Assembly (NCBI RefSeq): GCF_004327285.1
Contig: NZ_QJUI01000010.1
Location: 161,408-225,407, forward strand
DNA: 64,000 bases
Direction of reading: 5' to 3'
Source of the DNA: Phytopseudomonas daroniae
Lineage (GTDB): Bacteria > Pseudomonadota > Gammaproteobacteria > Pseudomonadales > Pseudomonadaceae
Positions within the stretch are counted from its first letter, which is position 1; every line of letters starts with the position of its first letter. Of the stretch, positions 8,438 to 16,537 are shown piece by piece. The notes beneath the pieces were generated by a model, which was not told where the DNA came from, searched no databases, and saw only the letters and a program-made list of their open reading frames with translations. The position numbers were made by a program, and so were the translations under genes.

Positions 8438-8809
8438 ATGCAAGAACCGAAAGAAACACCTAACGAGTCCACGGACGATCAGGACTTCCCGGGATTAAAC
8501 CCGGCCATTATCGGATGGGGCATTGCAGCCATTGTCCTGTCGATCCTCGGCGTCACCTTCAACAACTCCGCCATGGTACTGGGCGCCGGCTTCTTCATGA
8601 AGTTCCTGGCGGTGGTGGTCGGGTCGGTGCTCGGCCTGATAGGCGCCCTGCTTGGCGACGCGATCAGGAAATTCGCCCACCCCGACGCGGTTTTCACCAA
8701 CGGAGGCCTTTTCCAGTTGATCTGGATAAAGGTGTTCTGGCTGATGGGCCCACAGCTCATAGGGCTGGTGCTGGGCGCCTTTCTCGGTATCAGCCTGGTG
8801 CTTCGGTAA
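8438..8809 (+). CDS. Small integral membrane protein
   Basis: This is a 123-residue protein with an acidic N-terminal tail (residues 1-25) and three hydrophobic segments (about 26-48, 52-76 and 97-121), rich in Gly. I do not recognise the family. GGGAG lies seven bases before the ATG. It follows the secreted-protein gene by 44 bp and precedes a lipoprotein gene by 11 bp, so one transcript is likely. All three neighbours are envelope proteins. Confidence 0.6.
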   Translation: MQEPKETPNESTDDQDFPGLNPAIIGWGIAAIVLSILGVTFNNSAMVLGAGFFMKFLAVVVGSVLGLIGALLGDAIRKFAHPDAVFTNGGLFQLIWIKVFWLMGPQLIGLVLGAFLGISLVLR

Positions 8810-8820
8810 GGACGCCGCCC

Positions 8821-9081
8821 ATGAAATCCATAGTGATAACGCTATTTGCCATCGTGGCACTTGCCGGGTGCTCCGATGAGAACTCCAAAGTGAGGGGCGA
8901 GTTCATGGCCGGCTGCATCAAGGGCGGCGCGGGTAAATCCATCTGCACCTGTACCTTCGAGAAGCTGGAGAACGCCTACAGCCCTGAACAACTCAAGGCG
9001 CTAAACACCCCTTACAAGGCACCGCCCGACAGCTTCATCAAAGACACCCTGCGATTCGCGATGGCCTGTCGGACAGAGTAG
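8821..9081 (+). CDS. Small Cys-rich lipoprotein
   Basis: This 86-residue protein has a lipoprotein signal with lipobox LAGC (Cys about residue 17). The mature part contains four more Cys (GCIKG, ICTCTF, MAC) and a short helical middle. No known family comes to mind. It starts 11 bp after the membrane-protein gene and has AAGGA upstream. It would be anchored in the inner or outer membrane facing the periplasm. Confidence 0.62.
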   Translation: MKSIVITLFAIVALAGCSDENSKVRGEFMAGCIKGGAGKSICTCTFEKLENAYSPEQLKALNTPYKAPPDSFIKDTLRFAMACRTE

Positions 9082-9225
9082 CCGCTTTCCCCATCACCTT
9101 CGTGCGCCCGATCTGTTCGGAACGCTTGCGCGCGGCACCTCAGCACTCGCTCGGACTGACAACGCCCGCCTGTAGCCAACAAAAACACGCCAACACCCAC
9201 ACGCAGTCATGCAAGGAGCAACACA

Positions 9226-11676
9226 ATGACACCCCCTACCTACCGCAAACGGCTTCTGGCACTTGCCATTTCCGCCAGTACTCTCCCGCTGGCGGCCCAG
9301 GCCCTCACCTTGACCAACGATGGAATCCACAGCGCAGGCAACACCTATGCCGACCGCGTTGAAGTCACGGGTACCTTCTCCAACCAGGACGTCCAGCCGC
9401 TGCAGTTCCATGGCGATGTCTTCAACGATGACCTGGTGCTCGACGCCTCGGTGAATGCGACCGGCAACGAGCTCAATGCCGTCGACCTAGCCTCTGCTGG
9501 AGACGACTCCGATCCTTCATCGGCCGGATCGACGACCCGGGTACAGGGCGATCTGATCAACAACGGCAGCCTTACGATGACGGGCGAGCGGGTTTCGGGA
9601 ATACGGGTCGATTCCGCCGCCATTCACGGTGACCTGATCAATGCGGCCAGCGGCAAAATCCTGGCCGATGGCGAAGAAGCATCCGGCATCCTGCTCGAGG
9701 GAGGCAGCATCGCCGGCAAGCTGATCAACCATGGCTTGATCCAGGTCAGCGGAGAAGACGCTTCCGGCCTGCTGGCTACGGCTAATGCCGTAGGCGATCG
9801 CGCCGACCTCGGCGGCATCGAAAATCACGGCAGCATCGTTGCCAGTGGCGAGGACGCCACCCCGATCAAACTGGATGGCGTCAGTTTTGCCGGATCGCCA
9901 GTACAAGTATTGAACACGGGATTGATCCAGTCCGACGATGCAGCCATCGAGATCGGCACCTTCGACATCGACAGTACCGACGCCGTCGATACGCTGGTGA
10001 TACAGAACAGCGGCACCATCGTCTCCCGGGATGAAGCCATCGACGCTTCCTTCGCCAGCGGCGACGTCAAACTGCTGTGGGATCAGGGCAGCATCACTGG
10101 CAACCTGATCGACCTGACCGGTATCGACATCACCGGCCAGGTTGCCTTCACAGGCAACGATGCCACGGAGGACGGCGCCCATATCCGCATGAAGAATGGC
10201 GGTTGGGTGCAGGTGGGTGGCAGCTCGGCCGCTCGCCTGGAGTTCGAGCAGCCGCATACGATCATCCAGGGCAACCTGAATGTCGCGGAGAACGCCGCGC
10301 TGGGCCTCAATCTGAGTAGCGCCACCGACCCGAGCAAGGCAGTGGTCGCAGTCTCCGGCACCGCGGCATTCGCCAGCGGTTCGCAGATCCAACTGGCAGC
10401 CCGGGGCAGCGATTTCACGGCCGCTGGCAGTACCTACACCCTGGTAGAGGCCAGCACCCTGGAGGATGCAGGTCTCGACGTCACCAGCCGCTCGGCGCTG
10501 CTGAATGTCGATACCTTCACCATCGAGGACAACCAGATCGTGGCCAAGGTCAGCACCAAGGCCGAGGAAGAAGTGGGCGAAGAGATCGGCAACGTGGGTG
10601 GCACGCCGAATGCCCAGCGGGCCGGGGCGGCGTTCAGCCAGGTAGTCACCGGCCTGGCGCAGAACAACCCCAACGATCCGGTATTCCAGGCCTACGTGAA
10701 TGCGTCGCAGGATCCTGCCACGCTGAAGGCGCTGGCCGAGCAGTTGACGCCAGAGGTCAATGGCGGTGCCACCCAGGCCGCCACCAGCGGCCAGACCCTG
10801 GTCAGCAATGTCACCGGCAACCGCACCAGCAGCCTGCGCGGTGCCTCATCCGGCGACGCCTTCCAGGGCACCGGCGTCTGGGCACAGGCGTTGTACAGCG
10901 ACGCCAGCCAGGATCTGCGCGACGGTGTGGCCGGCTTCAACGCCTACAGCCGCGGCATCGCCATCGGTGCCGACGGAAAGCTCAGCGATCAGCTCACCCT
11001 GGGCGTGGCCTACAGCTTTCTGCGTACCGGCGTGAACAGTGACAGCGGCAACACCACCGATGTCGACGGTAACGCCCTCACCTTGTACGGCAGTTTCGAA
11101 CAGGGCGGCTACTTCGTCGATGCCAACCTGAGCTACGGGATCAACGACAACGAGAGCAAGCGTCGTATCGCCGGTACAACTGCCAAGGGCGACTACGATA
11201 GCAACGTCCTCGGCGCCAGCCTGGTCGGCGGCTACACCTACCGCCTGAACGACCGGTTCCTGGTCGAACCTCGCCTGGCAGCCCGCTACACGCGGGTGGA
11301 TATCGACGGCTACCGCGAGAAAGGCTCGTCCGCGGCGCTCAGGGTCGAGGATCAACGCTACGAAGTGGCGGAACTGGGTGCCGGCGTGCGAGTGGCAGGC
11401 AACTTCCCGCTCGGACGCGGTAACCTGCAACCCCAGGCCAGGCTGATGGCCTACCATGACTTCGCCGCCGACGAGGCGAAAAGCACTTCGACCTTCCTGC
11501 TGGGCGGCACGCCGTTCGTGACGCAGGGTGCCGGCTCCGTGCGCAACAGCTATGAAGCAGGTATTGGTGCAGATTACCGTCTCGGCGCGATCACCGTGGG
11601 TCTCAGCTACGACTATGTCGGCAAGACCGACTTCAACGCCGACACCTTCAGCGCCAAGGTACGTTACGACTTCTGA
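9226..11676 (+). CDS. Autotransporter (type Va) with beta-helical passenger
   Basis: This 816-residue protein has a signal peptide (about residues 1-27, ending AAQA), a passenger of short repeated strands (about 28-450) typical of a right-handed beta-helix, a linker, and a C-terminal autotransporter beta-barrel (about 535-816). The chain ends in RYDF, with the terminal Phe expected for BAM-assembled barrels. The passenger has no recognisable catalytic motif, so an adhesin or surface-shield role is most likely. AAGGAG lies before the ATG. The next gene starts on the last base of its stop codon, so the two are translationally coupled. Confidence 0.85.
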   Translation: MTPPTYRKRLLALAISASTLPLAAQALTLTNDGIHSAGNTYADRVEVTGTFSNQDVQPLQFHGDVFNDDLVLDASVNATGNELNAVDLASAGDDSDPSSAGSTTRVQGDLINNGSLTMTGERVSGIRVDSAAIHGDLINAASGKILADGEEASGILLEGGSIAGKLINHGLIQVSGEDASGLLATANAVGDRADLGGIENHGSIVASGEDATPIKLDGVSFAGSPVQVLNTGLIQSDDAAIEIGTFDIDSTDAVDTLVIQNSGTIVSRDEAIDASFASGDVKLLWDQGSITGNLIDLTGIDITGQVAFTGNDATEDGAHIRMKNGGWVQVGGSSAARLEFEQPHTIIQGNLNVAENAALGLNLSSATDPSKAVVAVSGTAAFASGSQIQLAARGSDFTAAGSTYTLVEASTLEDAGLDVTSRSALLNVDTFTIEDNQIVAKVSTKAEEEVGEEIGNVGGTPNAQRAGAAFSQVVTGLAQNNPNDPVFQAYVNASQDPATLKALAEQLTPEVNGGATQAATSGQTLVSNVTGNRTSSLRGASSGDAFQGTGVWAQALYSDASQDLRDGVAGFNAYSRGIAIGADGKLSDQLTLGVAYSFLRTGVNSDSGNTTDVDGNALTLYGSFEQGGYFVDANLSYGINDNESKRRIAGTTAKGDYDSNVLGASLVGGYTYRLNDRFLVEPRLAARYTRVDIDGYREKGSSAALRVEDQRYEVAELGAGVRVAGNFPLGRGNLQPQARLMAYHDFAADEAKSTSTFLLGGTPFVTQGAGSVRNSYEAGIGADYRLGAITVGLSYDYVGKTDFNADTFSAKVRYDF

Positions 11677-12584
11677 TGAGAAGCCACCTATCCGGCCTGT
11701 ACAAGCAGGCCGGCCTTTATCGAATGGCAATGGCGCTGCTGGTCAGCGCCGTTCTCGCTGGATGCCAGACGCCCCATGAAGCCCTGCAGCAATTGGCTGA
11801 TGAGCAGGGTCGAGCACTGGAAATCCTCCAGGGCCAGTCCTATCCACTTACCCTGCTCTCGCCGCGACAGGTTCCGACGGGTACGCGCCTCAGGGTCTAC
11901 CTGGAGGGCGATGGCCACGCCTGGATCACCTCGAGGCAACCCAGCCTGGATCCAAGCCCGCGTAACCTGCTGGTGGCGAGGCTGGCAGCCAATGATCCTT
12001 ATCCCAATGCCTACTTGGCCCGCCCCTGCCAGTTCGTCAGCGCTCCAGGTTGCAAACCGGAACTCTGGACGAACCGCCGCTTTTCCCAGGAAGTCGTGGA
12101 TAGCCTCGGCCAGGCCCTGGATCACCTCAAGACGCGCTACGGCAACCGGGATTTCGAATTGGTGGGATACTCCGGAGGTGCAGCCTTGGCATTGCTGCTG
12201 GCGGCACAACGCGATGACGTCAGCTTCGTCCAGACCATCGCGGGCAACCTCAGCCCGAGGCTATGGGCGCAGATGAAAGGGCTCTCACCTCTCAGTGGCT
12301 CACTGGATCCGCTGGACTACGGTGACCGGCTCGCAGCCATGCCCCAACGGCATTTGATCGGGGAACAAGACAGCACCGTACCGGGACGACTGGCAGACCT
12401 GTATCAGCAAGCACTTGCGTGGCCATCTTGCTCCCTGCTTATTAGTGTCGCTGGAGCGAGCCACGACAGCGGCTGGGAGACCGCTGCCAGCCTCTGGAAT
12501 CTATCGCAGCCTGAGCCAACCTGTTTCTCGCCACCTCAAGAGCCAAAGCCGAGCAGCTCCATCATTGGGGCCGCTCGACCCTAA
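11676..12584 (+). CDS. Alpha/beta-hydrolase-like lipoprotein
   Basis: This 302-residue protein has an N-terminal signal with lipobox LAGC (about residues 26-29). The nucleophile motif GYSGG (about residue 165) and a late His (ASHDSGW) fit a serine hydrolase of the alpha/beta fold; YLEGDGHAW near residue 85 is a likely oxyanion strand. The substrate is unknown. The ATG overlaps the stop of the autotransporter (TGATG), so the two are made together; the hydrolase may process or modify the surface protein or its target. The C-terminus is a short Pro/Ser-rich tail. Confidence 0.75.
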   Translation: MRSHLSGLYKQAGLYRMAMALLVSAVLAGCQTPHEALQQLADEQGRALEILQGQSYPLTLLSPRQVPTGTRLRVYLEGDGHAWITSRQPSLDPSPRNLLVARLAANDPYPNAYLARPCQFVSAPGCKPELWTNRRFSQEVVDSLGQALDHLKTRYGNRDFELVGYSGGAALALLLAAQRDDVSFVQTIAGNLSPRLWAQMKGLSPLSGSLDPLDYGDRLAAMPQRHLIGEQDSTVPGRLADLYQQALAWPSCSLLISVAGASHDSGWETAASLWNLSQPEPTCFSPPQEPKPSSSIIGAARP

Positions 12585-12601
12585 CTGGTGACAGTTCTTT
12601 T

Positions 12602-13258
12602 TTAGATTCGGCTGCATCCGAATGCATGCTGCCAGTCACCGTACTGCTTGGTAGCAACCTTGCACAGGTAGCTTGCCCTGTTGTAGAAGTCCACCATGTC
12701 TGCAAAGCAGTCACGTCGTAGCACGTAGGCAGCATTCTTCGGCAGCTCGACTAGACCCGCGACTGCCTCGACCGGCAACCCCAGCGCACTTCCCCACGCC
12801 TTGTGAAGTCGGTTGAACAGGTTGTCCCTGCCCAACTCGTACTTGCCCAAGCTGCAGTAGGCATCGCAGTTCAAGAAAATCACCAGGTGGTAGTGAGGGC
12901 GTCCCAACCGTCCCAACTCCCTGGCCCACACATACCTCACGCTGCTTCCGTGCACACGCTCGTTCGATTGACTGGCAACCTGCCGGTTGTGCCTTATCTG
13001 AGCCTTGAGCGATTCGAAGAATCGGTTGAGGGCCTGGTTCGCATTGGCGAGACCAGCCAGATCCGTGCTTGCAGGAAAACGAAGGTCGACCCTGAAGGCC
13101 AGCACTCGCGAATACTCATCAAGCGCACGGCTCACCGTCGTGTAGAGACGATCAAGATATTGGGCAATGAAGGGGCCTTTCTGCATCTGGATAGGGAGCC
13201 CTCGATAGTGAGGCTCATGGTGAAGAAGCAGATTGCTGTTTTCAGGATGGCGGTTCAT
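12602..13258 (-). CDS. YagK/YfjJ-like (inovirus Gp2-family) protein
   Basis: This 218-residue protein matches the YagK/YfjJ C-terminal domain, often annotated inovirus Gp2. Motifs are VDLRFP early, VWARELGRLGRPHYHLVIFLN in the centre (an HxH-type strand as in rolling-circle replication proteins) and YLCKVATKQYGDW near the end. It may act in replication of a small phage or satellite, but I see no confirmed catalytic Tyr. The ATG at 13258 has GGAG seven bases upstream; an earlier in-frame ATG at 13282 lies inside an inverted repeat. An AlpA-type gene lies upstream on the same strand, a common pairing in small integrated elements. Confidence 0.8.
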   Translation of the reverse strand: MNRHPENSNLLLHHEPHYRGLPIQMQKGPFIAQYLDRLYTTVSRALDEYSRVLAFRVDLRFPASTDLAGLANANQALNRFFESLKAQIRHNRQVASQSNERVHGSSVRYVWARELGRLGRPHYHLVIFLNCDAYCSLGKYELGRDNLFNRLHKAWGSALGLPVEAVAGLVELPKNAAYVLRRDCFADMVDFYNRASYLCKVATKQYGDWQHAFGCSRI

Positions 13259-13270
13259 TAAGATACTCCA

Positions 13271-13295
13271 GTGGTTAGTCACATAAACTAACCAC
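13271..13295. promoter_or_regulatory. Inverted repeat upstream of the Gp2-like gene
   Basis: GTGGTTAGT and its exact reverse complement ACTAACCAC are separated by 7 bp and lie 13 bp before the Gp2-like start. The perfect 9-bp arms suggest an operator for a dimeric regulator, possibly the AlpA protein encoded just upstream. Confidence 0.45.
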
Positions 13296-13473
13296 CACGA
13301 GTATTAAATATATTCCTCTCATTAAGCATATTACTATTACCGACAGTGCTAGAGAGCACTGCCCTGACCAAGGCCACGAAATACGCCACAGAGAAAACCG
13401 ACAAGAAACAGATGCTGCTCGGGGAAAATACCATTATCACTGACGGCATAACCGACAGCACGACAACAATCAC
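13288..13473 (-). CDS. Possible small hydrophobic protein between alpA and gp2-like genes
   Basis: This is a 61-codon frame starting at a GTG that overlaps the AlpA-like stop (GTGA). The product would be strongly hydrophobic over about residues 1-42, enough for one or two membrane segments, with a polar tail. It has no clear ribosome site of its own, but the stop-start overlap would permit coupled translation. It could equally be an AT-rich spacer that happens to be open. Confidence 0.3.
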   Translation of the reverse strand: MIVVVLSVMPSVIMVFSPSSICFLSVFSVAYFVALVRAVLSSTVGNSNMLNERNIFNTRGG

Positions 13474-13652
13474 ATATCTCGCTCTTCGACCCTGGCAATT
13501 ATCCAGCCCTGTACCTCACTCTCCAGCCAACCCACACACCGGTCGCCCAAAGGCACTGGTTTGGGAAAGAACCCTTCTGATACGTACTTGTAGATGGTCG
13601 AACGCGCCAGCCCGGTGGCGTTGGAGACTTCTTTCAGGCGAATTATTCTCAT
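13470..13652 (-). CDS. AlpA-family regulator
   Basis: This 60-residue protein is a typical AlpA-type DNA-binding protein: the helix-turn-helix LKEVSNATGLARSTIYKYVSEGFFPKPV covers about residues 6-33 and the chain ends in the family's GWLESEVQGWI. AlpA proteins switch on integrase or excisionase genes in small prophages and satellites. No integrase is found here, so its usual target has been lost, and the remaining target may be the Gp2-like gene downstream. Confidence 0.88.
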   Translation of the reverse strand: MRIIRLKEVSNATGLARSTIYKYVSEGFFPKPVPLGDRCVGWLESEVQGWIIARVEERDM

Positions 13653-14000
13653 GAGCGGGTTCCTCTAATTCATTCAGAGGATTGGTTGGTGAGTATTTTT
13701 TAGTCTCCGTCAGAGCCAGAGCGCTCTGGCAGTAGCTCAAGCTCACCAGAGTGAGGCGCCTTATCACGATTGATCGCTTTTCTGTCCATACAGTGAATGC
13801 CACGTTCCCCCCTTACCTCGAAAGCTAGGCCATAGGGCTGAGACAAAATCGCACCGCGAAATCTCAAAAAAAGGCTGGTAAAACGTCTGAAAAACCGGCA
13901 TACGTGTTACACGTAACGCTACCTGTAACGGCACCTGTAATGGCACCTGTAACGGCACCTGTAACGGCACAAAAACACTAATAATTAGTATGGTTATTTT
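13653..14000. other. AT-rich intergenic region with repeats
   Basis: This is the divergent region between the AlpA-like gene and the coiled-coil protein gene. It becomes AT-rich to the right and ends in the five 12-bp repeats annotated at 13909-13970. I see no gene in it; the minus-strand open frame that reads MPLQVPLQ... is a by-product of the repeats. Confidence 0.6.
13909..13970. repeat. Five tandem 12-bp repeats (iteron-like)
   Basis: The unit ACCTGTAACGGC occurs in five consecutive 12-bp steps: one diverged copy (ACACGTAACGCT), one exact, one with a single change (GTAATGG), then two exact. The first copy overlaps the inverted pair GTTAC/GTAAC. The array ends 30 bp before the start of the coiled-coil protein gene. 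Such phased repeats are usual for replication iterons or for cooperative binding by ribbon-helix-helix or KfrA-type proteins. Confidence 0.85.
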
Positions 14001-14738
14001 ATGTTAAAAAGTATGCAGAATGAACTTATAGTATTTCCATGGATTAATAAAATCCCCAAAGAAGATAGACAATGGGCTCGAGAGTATTTACGAAGTAAAA
14101 AATGCTACATTGACAACACTGCATTTGAACCATATGGAACTCAGCCAAGCCTTGCAAACGACGCTAATAATCGAGAAATCGAGTCACAACTAAGAAATGC
14201 TTGGCGCCAGAGGAAATCAAGGAGCAAACATTCAGAGAGGAAAAGTTATACATTTATTCTATCGCATGATACGAAGCGTGCACTGGATAAAATAGCTGAT
14301 GAAATGTTTTCAACAATCACGGATGCGCTTGAAAGCTTCATAGGGCATGAACAACAGCGGATCAAAGAACACAAAGAAGCAATCGCTGAGACGAAGAAAA
14401 AACTTAAACTCCAAAAAGAAGCGCACCTTAGGGAGATAAAGAAATTAGAGAAAGATAACATGGAAATAGAACAAGTATTAAGGGCAACGCAAACCCAGTT
14501 CGAACTGCAAATCATGAAGCTGATACAGATCAGACTTCAACTCGACAACCCCTATGCCGCCCATGTTCCAACTGATGCAATAAAAGAAAAAGCAATCAGT
14601 CTATTCGAAAACGAACGCAATGAAGTTCTCAAGAGAATGGGAACCTTGTCGCTGGGGTTGAGAAGACCGGCCTCTAATACTGAAAGACTTTGGGATAGAG
14701 CGGTGTCTGAGATAGCTTCGACAGATACTGATAGCTAG
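14001..14738 (+). CDS. Coiled-coil protein with RHH-like segment, possible repeat-binding protein
   Basis: I do not recognise this 245-residue protein by name. Residues about 80-115 (SYTFILSHDTKRALDKIADEM) look like a strand followed by two helices, as in ribbon-helix-helix DNA-binding proteins. Residues about 116-170 form a highly charged coiled coil. The gene is AT-rich compared with everything around it, a sign of recent transfer. Five 12-bp repeats end 30 bp upstream, so autoregulation through them is a reasonable inference, by analogy with KfrA-type proteins. The start has no strong ribosome site; ATG at 14013 is an alternative. Confidence 0.55.
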   Translation: MLKSMQNELIVFPWINKIPKEDRQWAREYLRSKKCYIDNTAFEPYGTQPSLANDANNREIESQLRNAWRQRKSRSKHSERKSYTFILSHDTKRALDKIADEMFSTITDALESFIGHEQQRIKEHKEAIAETKKKLKLQKEAHLREIKKLEKDNMEIEQVLRATQTQFELQIMKLIQIRLQLDNPYAAHVPTDAIKEKAISLFENERNEVLKRMGTLSLGLRRPASNTERLWDRAVSEIASTDTDS

Positions 14739-14911
14739 CTCAGATCAGTGAATACAGTGCAAAACTCACGTCATTCAGAAATTTAGTCCGCACTGATCCA
14801 TGCGCTCGCCCCATGCCCATTCGACCGCAAGTGCAATAGCTTCAGGAATGTTGAAATGACTGGACTTCAAAGAGAGTGCAGTCACTCACCCATAACTCAA
14901 CCGCAACGAAT

Positions 14912-15241
14912 CTAGTGGGAGGCGCTTTCAGCCAGCCATTCAGGAATGTCCCTCACGCCATGTAAGACGCGCCATACATCGACACGGTCATCGCGTTCAA
15001 CGTAGAACACCAGATAGGGATAGCGTTTCAGCGGCCAGTAGAGCAACCCTGGTAAAGCCAGCTCATGGGCGTACCGAGGCATACCCGAGGCTGGATGGCG
15101 GCTGATGTGGGTATAGGCATTTTCCAGAGCATCGATAAACCCGAGTGCAGCCTGCTCGGCCTGCTCCCCCAGGTAATAGCTGACAGCGTCCTCTACATCC
15201 TGGCTGGCAAGGGCTCGCGGAATGACCGGCTTGGCCTTCAT
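14912..15241 (-). CDS. ParE/RelE-family toxin
   Basis: This 109-residue toxin has the ParE-type fold: ASQDVEDAVSYYLGEQAEQAALGFIDALENAY early and the late strand pair LLYWPLKRYPYLVFYVERDDRVDVWRVLHGVRD. ParE toxins act on DNA gyrase; RelE relatives cut mRNA at the ribosome. The lack of an obvious RelE catalytic set favours ParE. Its ATG overlaps the antitoxin stop (ATGA), so antitoxin is translated first. It lies in a run of toxin-antitoxin genes beside tRNA-Pro. Confidence 0.9.
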   Translation of the reverse strand: MKAKPVIPRALASQDVEDAVSYYLGEQAEQAALGFIDALENAYTHISRHPASGMPRYAHELALPGLLYWPLKRYPYLVFYVERDDRVDVWRVLHGVRDIPEWLAESASH

Positions 15242-15474
15242 CCCCGAGCCTTACGAACCCTGGCGCGCAAGGATTCGAAGTAGTCGCCATCCACAGGAGC
15301 AGTGGGAGCCGACTCTGCCCCGGCCAGCAGCAGACCACGCAGGTGCTGCCGATCCTGATCCTTGCGAATCAGCTCCCGCACATATTCGCTACTGGTGCTG
15401 TAGCCTCGCTGGCTGACTTGGTCATCGACGAAGCTCTTGAGAGCGTCCGGCAGGGAGATGTTCATGGTACTCAT
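15238..15474 (-). CDS. ParD-like (CopG-type) antitoxin
   Basis: This 78-residue antitoxin has an N-terminal ribbon-helix-helix (MNISLPDALKSFVDDQV then YSTSSEYVRELIRKD) and a disordered C-terminus (about 45-78) that would wrap the toxin. It would bind the ParE-like toxin encoded downstream and repress its own promoter. I start it at 15474 because AAGGCGG is spaced correctly; MNISLP at 15465 is an alternative. The stop overlaps the toxin start. Confidence 0.9.
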   Translation of the reverse strand: MSTMNISLPDALKSFVDDQVSQRGYSTSSEYVRELIRKDQDRQHLRGLLLAGAESAPTAPVDGDYFESLRARVRKARG

Positions 15475-15770
15475 GGCTTCGTCCGCCTTTGACAAAATTT
15501 GCCAAAGTATACACCCCTGCCCCTACCTCACCAGCATCGAAACCACTATGCCGACCTGCGACAAAACGAACCAACGAGGTCTTGTGGTGGCCTGAGAAAA
15601 ACAGACGATGGAGATGCGATAGGCTGAAATACGCCCGCTTCCCGCTTATTGGCTACTGGTGCTGTTGTAGAACGCCTTCAGCAAGAAGCTGACCGACGCC
15701 TTCAAGGATCGTAAGCAGGGCGTTATCGGCCGAGCGCGCCGCCCTATCACAATAACCGAGGCAAAGCTTG

Positions 15771-16415
15771 CTAACTGAGCCGCGCAATATTGTCGTCGAT
15801 GCGTGCCTGAATCGTGTGCGGCGTGTCTCGGGTGATGCTACGAGGAAACTGGCGCTTGGCGCTGGCAGTAAAACTGCTGGTTACCTGGCAGATCCGCTCG
15901 ATGACGTCGGCGGCGTCCCGGGACGATAGATCCGCCTCCTCCACAGCCAGCCTGAGCAGATGCTTACGCGTGATACGAAGCGCCTCCCCCATCACGTCCA
16001 TCTGGTGGTATCCGCCCGGCCCTTCGCAGAAAGTCACGTCGTAAGCCGGGGCCAGCTTCCATTGGCCGCTAGAAGACATGAGGTAGGCAAAATTCTTGGG
16101 GTGGTCATCGCGCTTGTTGAACGCCACGTTGAACACGATCCGCTCGAAGGCAACCGCCTTCTCCCGCACGTCGCTGCAGCAGTACTGGGTCGCTCGTAAG
16201 AAACTGGTGTAATCCAGCGCGCCGGTAAAGGCGGCAAGGCTTTGCATGGGGACACGCATGCCATTATGACGGTCGGAATCGATGGGTAGCGAAGACAGCT
16301 GTCCATTCGGCAACTCAAAGCGCTCGGTGTCCGGAGTATCGATGGCGCTCTCACGCAGGCATTGCGCATAGATGGCTTCGACGGCACATGCCTCGGGAGG
16401 GGCTCATGCCCTTCC
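15771..16415 (-). pseudogene. HipA-family kinase, C-terminal remnant
   Basis: The open part encodes the C-terminal kinase lobe of a HipA-type Ser/Thr kinase. It includes the catalytic block NKRDDHPKNFAYL and the metal-binding PAYDVTF. In-frame similarity continues upstream of the first ATG (16313) as EAIYAQC...TPDTERFELPNG, up to an in-frame stop at about 16405. Beyond it a short stretch in another frame (GHEPLP) looks like family sequence, so there is a frameshift. The N-terminal domain and a HipB antitoxin gene are missing. The fragment is not expected to act as a toxin. Confidence 0.8.
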
Positions 16416-16537
16416 CGGAAACGGGATCAACCCGGCCTCCAACATAACTCCACGAATTCCAGGCTTATGGCCGGACTTGGCCATATAACAAGCAAAATAT
16501 TGGATTTATCCACTCACACAACGGCGTCATAGGCGGG

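Noticed and set aside
13764..13970. 68-codon minus-strand frame beginning with MPLQVPLQVPLQV
   Set aside because: The repeated peptide is simply the translation of the 12-bp repeat array; no ribosome site.
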